Shown here piece after piece: positions 44,456 through 53,195 of a stretch of DNA of 64,000 bases; position 1 is the stretch's first letter; each line of letters opens with the position of its first letter. A program made the translations under genes and the position numbers. The DNA comes from Streptomyces chromofuscus (GTDB lineage: Bacteria > Actinomycetota > Actinomycetes > Streptomycetales > Streptomycetaceae): contig NZ_CP063374.1 of the NCBI RefSeq assembly GCF_015160875.1, forward strand, positions 7,319,501-7,383,500, in the 5' to 3' direction. Below the pieces are notes generated by a model. It had not been told where the DNA came from, made no database searches, and saw nothing but the letters and a program-made list of their open reading frames with translations.

Positions 44456-45406
44456 TCAGTCGGCGAGCAGCACCAGCTTCCCCGTGGTCCGGCCGGTGCC
44501 GCCGATCTCGTGCGCCTTGGCCGCCTCGGCCAGGGGGAAGGTCCCCGCGATCGTCGGGCGCAGCCGGCCGTCCTCGACCAGCCCGGCGATCTCCTGCATG
44601 CCGTGGTGGTCGGCGTCGACGAGCATCCGGACGGCCCGTACGCCGAGCCGCGCGGCCTCCGTGAAGAAGTCGTCCGACCCGACCGGCAGGATCGACACCA
44701 CGATGCCGCCCGGACGCAGTACGCGCAGCGAGCGCACGGAGTGGTCGCCGCCGATGGTGTCCAGCACGACGTCGACGTCCTGCACGGCCTGCTCGAAGTC
44801 GGTCGCGCGGTAGTCGACCGGCTCGTCCACGCCGATCTCGCGCAGGAAGTCGTGCTTGCCCGCGCTCGCCGTGCCGATCACGTACGCGCCGCGGGCCTTG
44901 GCGATCTGCACCGCCACGTGCCCGACGCCGCCCGCAGCGGCGTGGATCAGCACCCGCCGGCCCGGTCGCAGGTCCGCCCGTTCGACCAGCGCCTGCCACG
45001 CGGTCAGGGAGACCAGCGGCAGCGCGCCCGCCTGCGTGTGGTCGATCCCGGCGGGCTTGGCGACGAGGGCGCGGGCCGGGGCGATGACGTACTCCGCGTG
45101 CGAGCCGTGGCCGAAGGGGTAGGGCAGCATGCCGAAGACCTCGTCACCGGGCTGGAAGAGGGCCACGCCGATGCCGGTCTCCTCGACGACGCCGGAGACG
45201 TCCCAGCCGAGGGTGAAGGGCGGCTCGCCGAGGAAGCCGCCGGTGGCGCGGTGCTTCCAGTCGGTGGGGTTGACGCCGGCGGCCCGCACCCGGACCAGCA
45301 CCTCGTTCGGCCGGGGCCTCGGCCGCGGGACCTGGACTTCCTTGAGTACCTCGGGGCCGCCGAGGACGTCCTGACGGATGGCTCGCATGGTGTTCACATC
45401 GCTCAT
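44456..45406 (-). CDS. NADP-dependent MDR oxidoreductase
   Basis: A 316-residue zinc-independent MDR of the quinone oxidoreductase type with VRVRAAGVNPTDWKH near 37-51 and the nucleotide motif HAAAGGVGHVAVQIAKARG near 154-172. It is divergent from a GlxA-type regulator, and the spacer carries that regulator's probable operator, so it is the regulator's likely target. It resembles the MDR at 1629 in family only. Confidence 0.87.
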   Translation of the reverse strand: MSDVNTMRAIRQDVLGGPEVLKEVQVPRPRPRPNEVLVRVRAAGVNPTDWKHRATGGFLGEPPFTLGWDVSGVVEETGIGVALFQPGDEVFGMLPYPFGHGSHAEYVIAPARALVAKPAGIDHTQAGALPLVSLTAWQALVERADLRPGRRVLIHAAAGGVGHVAVQIAKARGAYVIGTASAGKHDFLREIGVDEPVDYRATDFEQAVQDVDVVLDTIGGDHSVRSLRVLRPGGIVVSILPVGSDDFFTEAARLGVRAVRMLVDADHHGMQEIAGLVEDGRLRPTIAGTFPLAEAAKAHEIGGTGRTTGKLVLLAD

Positions 45407-45443
45407 GGTGGCCCAGCCTGCCCGGGTCCGCGCGCTCGGAAAA

Positions 45444-45478
45444 TGGCACGATTGCCAAGCTTCGATAGGATCGTGCCA
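45444..45478. promoter_or_regulatory. GlxA-type operator
   Basis: TGGCACGAT (45444-45452) and ATCGTGCCA (45470-45478) form a perfect 9-bp inverted repeat with a 17-nt gap. The left half also makes TGGCA-CGAT-TGCCA. The right half overlaps TAGGAT (45466-45471) and the ATG of the regulator, which fits autorepression. Confidence 0.7.
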
Positions 45479-46431
45479 TGCAGCGTGCGGAACCGGAACG
45501 GGTCGTCGTCCTGGCCCTCGACGGCGTCTATCCCTTCGAACTGGGCATCCCGAGCCGGATCCTCGGCGCGGCCGACGGCCGGTACGAGGTGGTGACGTGC
45601 AGCGCCGACGGCGGACCGGTGCGTACCAACGCCGACTTCTCGGTCACCGTGGAGCACGGTCCCGAGGCCCTGGCCACGGCCGGCACGGTGGTCGTCGCGG
45701 CCGTGGCGCCGGAGTTCCTCATCGGCGGCGTCCCGGACGAGGTGCGGGCCGCGCTCGCCCGGATCCGGCCCGGCACCCGCATCGTCTCGATCTGCACCGG
45801 CGCGTTCGTGCTGGCCGCCGCGGGCCTGCTGGACGGCCGCAGGGCGACCACGCACTGGCAGCTGGCCGACTGGTTCCGGGAGTTGTACCCGCACATCGAC
45901 CTCGACCCCGACGTGCTCTTCGTCGACGACGACCCGGTCCTCACCTCCGCCGGGGCCGCCTCCGGCGTCGACGTCTGCCTGCATCTCGTGCGCAAGGACC
46001 ACGGCCACCGGCTCGCCAACGCGGTCGCGCGGCGCTGTGTGGTGCCGCCCTTCCGGGACGGCGGCCAGGCCCAGTACATCGAGCAGCCCGTGCCCGAGGC
46101 CGGCGCCGCTAGCACGGCCGCCACCCGCGCCTGGGCCCTGGAGCGCCTCGGCGAGCCGCTGACCCTGTCCGACCTCGCCGGACACGCCCGGATGAGCCTG
46201 CGCACCTTCGCCCGCCGCTTCCACGACGAGGTGGGCGTCAGCCCCGGCCGCTGGCTCATCCAGCAGCGCGTCGCCCGCGCCCGGCACCTGCTGGAGTCCA
46301 GCGACCTCACCGTCGACCGCATCGCCGGCCAGGTCGGCTTCGCCACGGGCGCGTCCCTGCGCCAGCACCTGCACGCCGCCATCGGCGTCTCACCGCAGGC
46401 GTACCGCCGTACGTTCCAGAGCGCGCGCTGA
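45478..46431 (+). CDS. GlxA-family AraC-type regulator (DJ-1/PfpI + HTH)
   Basis: A 317-residue regulator. The N-terminal DJ-1/PfpI-like domain carries the elbow SICTGAFVLAAAGLLDGR near 102-119; the C-terminal AraC HTH pair is LSDLAGHARMSLRTFARRFHDEVGVSP and DRIAGQVGFATGASLRQHLHAAIGVSP. TAGGAT ends 6 nt before ATG with no ribosome site, so it is probably leaderless. Such proteins respond to small metabolites and govern an adjoining divergent gene, here the MDR. Confidence 0.9.
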   Translation: MQRAEPERVVVLALDGVYPFELGIPSRILGAADGRYEVVTCSADGGPVRTNADFSVTVEHGPEALATAGTVVVAAVAPEFLIGGVPDEVRAALARIRPGTRIVSICTGAFVLAAAGLLDGRRATTHWQLADWFRELYPHIDLDPDVLFVDDDPVLTSAGAASGVDVCLHLVRKDHGHRLANAVARRCVVPPFRDGGQAQYIEQPVPEAGAASTAATRAWALERLGEPLTLSDLAGHARMSLRTFARRFHDEVGVSPGRWLIQQRVARARHLLESSDLTVDRIAGQVGFATGASLRQHLHAAIGVSPQAYRRTFQSAR

Positions 46432-46494
46432 GCGAACGTTCCGGACGGCCGCGGCGTCGGAGGAGCGACGGACGCACGGAGCAGAGGGGGGCAC

Positions 46495-47349
46495 ATGCGC
46501 AGAGGGCGGCGGACGGCGGCGGTGACGGTGCTGGTGGCGGCGACGGCGGCGGGGTGCGCCGCGGACCCCGCCGGCCGGGAGGACCTGGTGATCACGGGCA
46601 CACCCCCCGCGCGGCCCTACGACGGCCCCCTGCACATCCCGGCGCGGGCCACCGGCGAACACACCGAACAGGCCGTGCACCTGGAGGCGGGCGCGGCGGC
46701 CCGGGCGCTGGAGTGCGACGGGCCGATCCACACGGGCGGGCCGAGCGGCGGCTGGAGCCGGGACGACGGGGGCGCCACGCCGGAAGAGGGCCTGGCGGCC
46801 CACTTCGCGCTGGAACAGCCCGAGGTACCGGACCACGGCTACCGCGTGGAACGCCGTGAGGGCGACCGCGTCCTGTACTCCTTCGACGTGGGCGGCAGGA
46901 CCAAGGTCGCGGTCGTGGTCGCCAAGGACCGCCCCGACTCGCCGGGTTGGGGCCCGGAGACAAGCGCCGTCTGTGACCCGGCCGAACTCCCCGCGTCCTT
47001 CACCGACACCCAGCCCTACGACATCTGGACCGACGCCCGCGGTCACCGCGTGCCCTTCGCGGAGCTGCACACCATCGAGGGCGACGCCCACTGCGACTGG
47101 CAGTCGGTCACCTTCCTGCAGACCCCCCGGGGCACCTACGCCCGCGATCCCGAGGGCGCACTGCCCGCCACCGCGCTTATCGCCCCCTACGTCGCGGACA
47201 CCCGCCTGCCCGCCGAGGCACGCGACACCGGCCGCCACGACGGAGAACGCCACCTGTGGCTGACCGGCGACACGTCGGCCGTGTACGTGCGCACACCGGG
47301 TGGCGTGGAGTCCTGGCCGCGAGTGACACCGGGGCTGGGCTGCAAGTGA
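46495..47349 (+). CDS. Hypothetical lipoprotein
   Basis: A 284-residue protein with a signal peptide ending in the lipobox AAGC (Cys near 21). The mature part is soluble, with CDG, CDP and CDW motifs that could form disulphides. No recognised family. It is followed by a stem-loop at 47351-47383. Confidence 0.75.
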   Translation: MRRGRRTAAVTVLVAATAAGCAADPAGREDLVITGTPPARPYDGPLHIPARATGEHTEQAVHLEAGAAARALECDGPIHTGGPSGGWSRDDGGATPEEGLAAHFALEQPEVPDHGYRVERREGDRVLYSFDVGGRTKVAVVVAKDRPDSPGWGPETSAVCDPAELPASFTDTQPYDIWTDARGHRVPFAELHTIEGDAHCDWQSVTFLQTPRGTYARDPEGALPATALIAPYVADTRLPAEARDTGRHDGERHLWLTGDTSAVYVRTPGGVESWPRVTPGLGCK

Positions 47350-47350
47350 A

Positions 47351-47383
47351 CCGCCGACGCGTCGGTGCACGGCTCGTCGGCGG
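47351..47383 (+). terminator. Stem-loop after the lipoprotein gene
   Basis: CCGCCGACG pairs with CGTCGGCGG around 15 nt, starting 2 nt after the stop codon of the lipoprotein gene. A factor-independent terminator without a T-run, as usual here. Confidence 0.55.
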
Positions 47384-47574
47384 CGCGCGGGGTCACCGCA
47401 CTGGAAACTTGAGCTGCCTGCGCTCCCACCGCCCGTCAGACGCACGGCAGGTGAGGATGCGCCCCGGAGCGCGGAGGGTGCCCGCAGGCGCCTGAATCCG
47501 GCGGGCCGGGATATCCGCAAGGACAGGGCGGCGGGACAGCACCGTCCCCTGCCCCTTGACCCTTCGGAGGAGAC

Positions 47575-47967
47575 ATGTCAGAGGTGACCGCGGGCGTCAT
47601 GGTGCTCGACTGCGCCGAGCCCGAGAAGCTCGCCGTGTTCTACAAGGAGCTGATGGGGGCGGAGGAGACCGACGCGACCGCCAACCGCGTGGAGATCAGG
47701 AGTCCCGACGGCACTCGCCTGGCCTTCCGGCGCGACGTCAACGCCACCCCGCCGAGCTGGCCGCGCCCCGAGAACTCCCTGCAGGTGCACCTGGAGTTCG
47801 TGGTGACGGACATGGACGCGGCCGAACGCAGGATCGTCTCGCTGGGCGGGCGCCCCGTGGACACGAAGGACTCCGCCGGGCCGTTCGAGGAACGCGGCTA
47901 CGCCGACCCGGCGGGTCACTCCTTCACCCTGCGTCGTGCCCTGCCCACGGCGCCGAAGCAGGGCTGA
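47575..47967 (+). CDS. VOC-family (glyoxalase/bleomycin-resistance-like) protein
   Basis: A 130-residue single VOC module: GVMVLDCAEPEKLAVFYKELMG, the middle LQVHLEFVVTDMDAAERRIVSLGG and the final DPAGHSFTL. VOC proteins bind a metal and act as lyases, dioxygenases or antibiotic binders. Ligand unknown. GGAGGAG precedes ATG 47575. Confidence 0.85.
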   Translation: MSEVTAGVMVLDCAEPEKLAVFYKELMGAEETDATANRVEIRSPDGTRLAFRRDVNATPPSWPRPENSLQVHLEFVVTDMDAAERRIVSLGGRPVDTKDSAGPFEERGYADPAGHSFTLRRALPTAPKQG

Positions 47968-47979
47968 ACAGGGCCGGGA

Positions 47980-48285
47980 TCAGTCCCGGCCGCCCTTTTG
48001 CGTCGCCGGCCACACACCGGTAGAACGCTCGATGGCCTTGGCGCCACCGCGGTCCACGGCGCTGCGCACGGCGGCGAAGATGGCGCCCTGGACCGCCGCG
48101 GCCAGCAGGACCTCGCCCCAGCCGCGGTCCGGGTCCAGCGCGTCCGGTGCGTCCTCCTCGTGCCGGATGGCCATCCACGTCTTGCGGAAGGCCATACCGG
48201 CCAGCCACCCGCCGGCCCACCCGAGCACCCATCCGACGGGCTGGTAGGCGAGGGGCAGCTTCTGCTTCTTCTTTTTCTTGGCCAC
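47980..48285 (-). CDS. DUF4235 membrane protein
   Basis: A 101-residue protein starting with a lysine run and two hydrophobic segments (VGWVLGWAGGWLAGMAF and LLAAAVQGAIFAAVRSAV). DUF4235 is a small membrane family of unknown role, common in actinobacteria. GTG 48285 follows GAGGAG at 6-7 nt; the longer frame is not conserved. Confidence 0.82.
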   Translation of the reverse strand: MAKKKKKQKLPLAYQPVGWVLGWAGGWLAGMAFRKTWMAIRHEEDAPDALDPDRGWGEVLLAAAVQGAIFAAVRSAVDRGGAKAIERSTGVWPATQKGGRD

Positions 48286-48349
48286 CTGGGTCTCCTCACA
48301 TTCGCGATGTGGACGTACGAGATGGGGACGTGAAAGACGGGAAGCGGGG

Positions 48350-49381
48350 TCAGGGCCGGCCGGTCGCCGGGACCTCCTCACCGGGGCGCACCGGCCCCGG
48401 CGGGGTGCCGTCCCCGAACGGGCGCCCGCCGAGCTGCTCGCGGTGATGCGGCGTCAGCCAGCCCGTGAGGTCCGGGCCGAGCGGCACGATGCCGGTCGGG
48501 TTGATGCCCGTGTGCACCTGGTAGTAGTGCCGCTTGATGTGGTCGAAGTCGACCGTGTCCCCGAAGCCGGGCGTCTGGAACAGGTCGCGAGCGTAGGCCC
48601 AGAGCACCTCGTTCTCCGTGAGCTTCCATCGGTTGCACTTGAAGTGGCCGTGATAGACCGCGTCGAAACGCACCAGTGTGGTGAACAGCCGGATGTCCGC
48701 CTCGGTGATCGTGTCGCCGACCAGATAGCGCTGCCGGGCCAGCCGCGGCGTCAGCAGCTCCAGCCGCCGGAAGACGTCCGCGCAGGCGGCCTCGTACTCC
48801 GCCTGCCCGGTGGCGAAACCGGCCCGGTACACGCCGTTGTTGACGTCCTCGTAGATCCTCGCCATCACCTCGTCGATCTCGTCCCGCAGCTTGTCCGGGT
48901 ACAGGTCCGGCGCGTCGTCCCGGTGCAGGGTGGTCCACTCGGTGGCGAAGTCCAGGGTGATCTGCTGGTAGTCGTTGGTGACCAGCTGTCCGGTGGGTAC
49001 GTCGACGACGGCCGGCACGCTGACACCGCCCGGGTAGCCGGTCTCGCGCTGGTCGTAGGCCTCGCCGAGGAAGCGGATGCCGAGCACGGGGTCACGGCCG
49101 TCCGGGTCGAGGGTGAAGCGCCAGCTGCGGTCGTCCTGGACCGGGTCGGCGACGGCCATCGACACGGCCGCCTCCAGCCCCAGCAGCCGGCGTGAGATCA
49201 CCGCCCGGCTCGCCCACGGACAGGCACGGCTGACGACCAGACGGTAACGCGCGGCCGCCACCGGCCAGCCGTCCCGGCCGTCCGCCGTGATCCGGTCCGC
49301 GAAGTGGCTGCGGGACCGCCGGAACGGCTTTTGGCCGTACGCGCTGTTGCCGGCGCCCTTCCCGTCTCCCTGGCCGCTCAT
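48350..49381 (-). CDS. Xi-class glutathione transferase / glutathionyl-hydroquinone reductase family
   Basis: A 343-residue protein with the xi-class active site ACPWASRA (Cys about 56) and the C-terminal helical domain YLVGDTITEADIRLFTTLVRFDAVYHGHFKCNR. The family reduces glutathionyl-hydroquinones in bacteria with glutathione. Streptomycetes use mycothiol, so the physiological thiol here is probably mycothiol or unknown. GGGAGGAGAGAGG precedes ATG 49381. Confidence 0.9.
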   Translation of the reverse strand: MSGQGDGKGAGNSAYGQKPFRRSRSHFADRITADGRDGWPVAAARYRLVVSRACPWASRAVISRRLLGLEAAVSMAVADPVQDDRSWRFTLDPDGRDPVLGIRFLGEAYDQRETGYPGGVSVPAVVDVPTGQLVTNDYQQITLDFATEWTTLHRDDAPDLYPDKLRDEIDEVMARIYEDVNNGVYRAGFATGQAEYEAACADVFRRLELLTPRLARQRYLVGDTITEADIRLFTTLVRFDAVYHGHFKCNRWKLTENEVLWAYARDLFQTPGFGDTVDFDHIKRHYYQVHTGINPTGIVPLGPDLTGWLTPHHREQLGGRPFGDGTPPGPVRPGEEVPATGRP

Positions 49382-49490
49382 GGCCTCTCTCCTCCCTGCC
49401 GTGGGCAATGCTGCGGATCGAGTTCCCCGAGTTCCCCCGTTTCCGCCACCGGCACGGTGTGATCCGCTGCGACGGGGGCAAGCGGCGGTG

Positions 49491-50621
49491 GTGAGCGGGA
49501 CATCGACGGAATCATCGAAGGACGGAGACGACCACCGGGCCGAGGCCCGCAGGAGGAGTTCGGATCCCAGGAACGATCCCCCGACCGACCGGCGGGCCGA
49601 CGCCCCGGCCGACCGCGAGACCGTCCCCCTGACCGACGACGGGACCGACGGCAGAACCGACACCGCGACCGACCACCAGGCCGACCGTAAGACCCGCGTC
49701 ACCGTGCTGGTCGCGCTCGCGGCGAACCTGGTGATCGCGGTCGCCAAGGCGATCGGCGGCGTGGTCGCCGGGTCGCCCGCGCTGCTGTCGGAGGCGGCGC
49801 ACTCCGTGGCCGACAGCCTGAACGAGGTCTTCCTGCTGGCCGCCCTGCGCCGCAGCCGCCGCCCCGCCGACCGGCGGCACCCCTTCGGCTACGGCAAGGA
49901 GCGGTTCTTCTGGTCGCTGCTGGCGGCCGTCGGGATCTTCGTCATGGGCGGCTGCTTTTCCGTCCTCCAGGGCGTCGAGGCCCTCACCAAGGGCACCGAG
50001 GAGAGCTTCGGCGGCTATGTGGCCGGCATGGTGGTCCTCGGGGTCGCCTTCCTCGCCGAGGGAGCGTCCCTGCTGCGCGCCCTGCACCAACTGCGCGAGC
50101 AGGGCGTCGCCGACGGCCTGCGCGACCCCGCCCTGCGCACCGTCGTGGCCGAGGACGGCACCGCGGTGCTCGGCGTGACCCTGGCCCTCACCGGCATGGC
50201 GCTGCACATGGCCACCGGCGAGGTGGTGTGGGAGGCGTCCGCCTCGCTCGCCATCGGCGCGCTGCTGGTGTACGTCGCCTACCACCTCGGCAAGGACGCC
50301 CGCGCCCAGCTGATCGGTGAGGCGGCGGACCCGGAGGCGAGCGGCAGGATCCGTTCGCTGCTCCGGGCGCAGCCCGAGATAGACAGCGTGGAGGCGCTGT
50401 TCACGATGAAGACCGGCGTCGACTCCGCGCTGGTGGCGGCCCGCGTCGACCTGGTGCCCGGCCTGGACAGCGAGCGGGTCGAGGAGGTCGCCGTACGCAT
50501 CAAGCGGTCGATCGCCCGGACCGTGCCCGAGGCGCGCCAGATCTTCCTCGACGTGACCGACCGGCCCGCCCAGGAGGCACGGGAAAGCCCCGCCGCGACG
50601 GGGGAACGCGGCGGGGCCTGA
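49491..50621 (+). CDS. Cation diffusion facilitator transporter
   Basis: A 376-residue CDF protein from the preferred GTG. Residues 1-65 are an unusual Asp/Thr/Arg-rich leader encoded by ACCGAC-rich DNA (TDDGTDGRTDTATDHQADR). Six hydrophobic helices follow from about residue 70, with the zinc-site SEAAHSVADSLNE near 93-105, then a soluble cytoplasmic domain. It likely exports Zn2+ or a similar ion. The start is uncertain: no strong ribosome site exists, and the divergent GST gene limits the choice. Confidence 0.84.
   Translation: MSGTSTESSKDGDDHRAEARRRSSDPRNDPPTDRRADAPADRETVPLTDDGTDGRTDTATDHQADRKTRVTVLVALAANLVIAVAKAIGGVVAGSPALLSEAAHSVADSLNEVFLLAALRRSRRPADRRHPFGYGKERFFWSLLAAVGIFVMGGCFSVLQGVEALTKGTEESFGGYVAGMVVLGVAFLAEGASLLRALHQLREQGVADGLRDPALRTVVAEDGTAVLGVTLALTGMALHMATGEVVWEASASLAIGALLVYVAYHLGKDARAQLIGEAADPEASGRIRSLLRAQPEIDSVEALFTMKTGVDSALVAARVDLVPGLDSERVEEVAVRIKRSIARTVPEARQIFLDVTDRPAQEARESPAATGERGGA
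50587..50617. terminator. Hairpin overlapping the end of the CDF gene
   Basis: An 11-bp perfect stem (50587-50597 with 50607-50617) with a 9-nt loop lies within the last codons of the CDF gene, 4 nt before the end of the stop codon. It probably stops transcripts from the CDF gene and, from the other side, from the convergent oxidoreductase. Confidence 0.65.
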
Positions 50622-50728
50622 CGTACGGGTGCCCGGCACCCGCGCCTCCATGCACCCCGGTCCCGTAAATCACCGAGCGAGCCGGAAGCCCCCGGTCGGC
50701 GACGGTGCCGGCGCCCACGAGGGCCGGC

Positions 50729-51178
50729 TCAGCCCGCGTCGAGCGGCTCCAGCACGAACACCGGGATCTCACGCTCGGTCTTCTTCTGGTAGTCGGCGTA
50801 CGGCGGATACGCGGCCACGGCGCGTTCCCACCACCGCGCCTTCTCCTCGCCGGTGACCTCCCGGGCCGTCATGTCCCGCTTGGCCGGGCCGTCCTGGAGC
50901 TCCACGTGCGGATCGGCCTTGACGTTGTGGTACCAGACCGGGTGCTTGGGCGCCCCGCCCAGCGACGCCACGACGGCGTAACGCCCCTCGTGCTCGACCC
51001 GCATCAGCGGCGTCTTGCGGATCTTGCCGCTGCGCGCGCCCCGGGTCGTCAGCACGACGACGGGCAATCCGGTGTCCAGCAGCGTCGTTCCCCGAGTACC
51101 GCCGGAGCTCTCGTACAACTCCACCTGCTCACGCACCCATTGCGTCGGACTGGGCTCGTACTCGCCCTCAAGTGGCAT
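50729..51178 (-). CDS. Deazaflavin (F420)-dependent nitroreductase-family protein
   Basis: A 149-residue split-barrel protein of the Ddn family: [46 protein letters not shown] is the typical F420-binding stretch. These enzymes use reduced F420 to reduce quinones or nitro compounds. ATG 51178 follows AGGGGA; longer frames are shadows. Confidence 0.87.
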   Translation of the reverse strand: MPLEGEYEPSPTQWVREQVELYESSGGTRGTTLLDTGLPVVVLTTRGARSGKIRKTPLMRVEHEGRYAVVASLGGAPKHPVWYHNVKADPHVELQDGPAKRDMTAREVTGEEKARWWERAVAAYPPYADYQKKTEREIPVFVLEPLDAG

Positions 51179-51362
51179 GGCAACCGTCCCCTCTGCGTAC
51201 CGAAGTCGCTCCTTCACGGAGCCCCAACACTGACAAACGCGGGATTCATCCACCCCGGCCGACACTCCGGTCACCCCGATTACCTCGGGCGTCATCGCTC
51301 CGGCCGCGCGCCGGCGGCACAGTCGGACACCCACCCCGCCGGCCGCCGCCCGAAGGCGCGGC

Positions 51363-51611
51363 GACGCCGCCGCCCACTACCGCGAGCCGGCCGCCCACCA
51401 CGTCCCCGGCACCGCGGACACCATCGAGCGCGTTCTCGTCGACGGCCCCGACGGCGTCGTGCTCGGCGGGATCCGCCAGAGGGCCCGCCCCACCGGACGC
51501 TCCTACCGCGCCCGGGGCGCGCCGCACCGCACCGTCGAGGACGGCCGGATCGTCCGCCACCACGTGCACGAGGACAGCCTGGCGGTGGCCCGGGCCCTCA
51601 CGGAGAGCTGA
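51363..51611 (+). pseudogene. SnoaL-like (NTF2 fold) gene fragment
   Basis: A frame open from the upstream stop but with no plausible start reads [28 protein letters not shown], then the SnoaL C-terminus TVEDGRIVRHHVHEDSLAVARAL and stops at 51611. The N-terminal half and an internal piece are missing. It ends 14 nt inside the convergent sigma gene, whose own C-terminal domain has the same fold. Confidence 0.6.
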
Positions 51612-52476
51612 GTCCGTCGAGCACCGCCGGCTCCAGCCGCCGCAGCCGCTCCGGGGCGGCGACGACCTCGTACGCGCCGATCCGGTCGCCCTCGACGGTG
51701 ACCGTGAGGGCGAGCAGCAGCCGTCCGCGCGGGGCGACGACGATGCCGACACGGCCGTCGAGGAGGGCGGTGGCCGCGTACCGGGACCGCTCGCGCAGCC
51801 GCACCGTCCCCTCGGCCACCGCCCGGGCGCCCCGCAGCTCGGGAGCGACCCCGGGCGGCAGGACGGCGGGGTCGGCCCGGCGCACCACGTCCGGGGCCAG
51901 CACGTCCAGCAGCGCGGCGATGTCGCCACCCCGCGCGGCGGCCAGGAACGCCTCGACGACCCGCCGGTGCCGGTCCACCTCGGCGGCGGGCAGCGCCGGC
52001 GTGCCCCGCACCTTCTGCCGGGCGCGGCTGGCCAGCTTCTTCGCTGCCGGCCGCGAACGGCCGACGACGCGGGCGACGTCCTCGAAGGGCACGGCGAACA
52101 GGTCGTGCAGGACGAACGCGACCCGCTCGGCCGGCCCCAGCGTGTCCAGCACGACCAGCAGCGCCCGTCCCACCGAGTCGACGAGCACCGCCTCGTCCTC
52201 GGGCACGTCGCCGTCGCCGTCGGCCTCCCGGCCGTACGGCTCCTCGCGCCGGGCCGTGCGCGCCCGCAGCATGTCGAGGCAGATCCGGGACACGACCGTG
52301 GTCAGCCAGGCCGCGAGGTTGCCGATGCCGTCGCCGTCGGCGCGGCTCAGCCGCAGCCAGGCCTCCTGGACGGCGTCGTCCGCCTCGTCGGGCGAGCCCA
52401 GCATCCGGTACGCGACCGCCCGCAAGCGCCCCCGCTCCGCCTCGAAGCGCGCCGCCAGCTCCTCCCGGCCGCCCAT
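51598..52476 (-). CDS. ECF sigma factor with C-terminal SnoaL-like domain (SigJ/ECF41 type)
   Basis: A 292-residue sigma factor. Region 2 (RLRAVAYRMLGSPDEADDAVQEAWLRLSR, about 17-45) and region 4 (LGPAERVAFVLHDLFAVPFEDVARVVGRSRPAAKKLASRARQKV, about 114-157) are joined to a C-terminal NTF2/SnoaL-like domain (VVEAFLAAARGGDIAALLDVLAPDVV and onward). In ECF41-like factors this domain controls activity in place of an anti-sigma factor. A TetR gene is just upstream on the same strand. Confidence 0.9.
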   Translation of the reverse strand: MGGREELAARFEAERGRLRAVAYRMLGSPDEADDAVQEAWLRLSRADGDGIGNLAAWLTTVVSRICLDMLRARTARREEPYGREADGDGDVPEDEAVLVDSVGRALLVVLDTLGPAERVAFVLHDLFAVPFEDVARVVGRSRPAAKKLASRARQKVRGTPALPAAEVDRHRRVVEAFLAAARGGDIAALLDVLAPDVVRRADPAVLPPGVAPELRGARAVAEGTVRLRERSRYAATALLDGRVGIVVAPRGRLLLALTVTVEGDRIGAYEVVAAPERLRRLEPAVLDGLSSP

Positions 52477-52506
52477 GGGTCACCTCTCTTCGGCCGCTCC
52501 GCTCCG

Positions 52507-53091
52507 TCACCTTCCCGACGAACCGGCCCCGGCCGAGGTGACATCCGAGGCCAGCAGCAGCCGCGCCCCTTCACGCGCCTGCGCGGCGGGCTCCGTGCTC
52601 CCCGTGATCCCGGCGGTGACCATGGCGCCCTCCGCCAGCAGGAACAGCGGCCCGGTGAGCGCGGCGGGCAGCCCGGCGTCGGCCACCAGACCGGCGACGT
52701 AGTCGTGGAAGTGCTTCTTGTGCGCCCGCACCTGCCCGGCCACCAGGTCGGAGACGGCGCCCAGTTCGCCGAACGCGTTGATCCAGGCGCAGCCGCGGAA
52801 GTCGTCCTCGCCGAACCACTCCGCCAGCCAGTCGTAGACGGCCAGAATCCGCTCCCGGGGCTCCTCGCGGGTCGCCACGTACGCGGCGAGCCGCCCCCGC
52901 CAGCGCAGGTCGCGCCGCTCCAGGTACGCCTCGACCAGCTGCTCCTTCGCCGGGAACAGCTGGTACAGCCGCTTCAGCGAGACCCCGGAGGCGCCGCGCA
53001 CGTCGTCCATGCCGACGCTGCGCACGCCCTGCCCGTAGAACAGCCGCTCCGCGGCGTCCAGCACCCGCTCCCGGGCGACTTCGCTGTCCAT
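52507..53091 (-). CDS. TetR-family regulator
   Basis: A 194-residue repressor with HTH VLDAAERLFYGQG and GVSLKRLYQLFPAKEQLV (about 10-52). It is 30 nt upstream of the ECF sigma gene on the same strand and divergent from a DUF1348 gene. Two identical-core palindromes (GAGAACGxGCGTTCTC) lie in the spacer and are its likely operators. Confidence 0.88.
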   Translation of the reverse strand: MDSEVARERVLDAAERLFYGQGVRSVGMDDVRGASGVSLKRLYQLFPAKEQLVEAYLERRDLRWRGRLAAYVATREEPRERILAVYDWLAEWFGEDDFRGCAWINAFGELGAVSDLVAGQVRAHKKHFHDYVAGLVADAGLPAALTGPLFLLAEGAMVTAGITGSTEPAAQAREGARLLLASDVTSAGAGSSGR

Positions 53092-53113
53092 GGGGCGACC
53101 ACTCCCTTGACGT

Positions 53114-53165
53114 GAGAACGAGCGTTCTCCTACGGTAGCAGTTACGGGGAGAACGCGCGTTCTCC
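53114..53165. promoter_or_regulatory. Two TetR operators GAGAACGxGCGTTCTC
   Basis: GAGAACGAGCGTTCTC (53114-53129) and GGAGAACGCGCGTTCTCC (53148-53165), 35 bp between centres, lie between the TetR and DUF1348 genes. Both are perfect or near-perfect palindromes and can serve both divergent promoters. Confidence 0.82.
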
Positions 53166-53195
53166 ACTGCCGGCCCCGATCGCCGAGGAGCCCTC

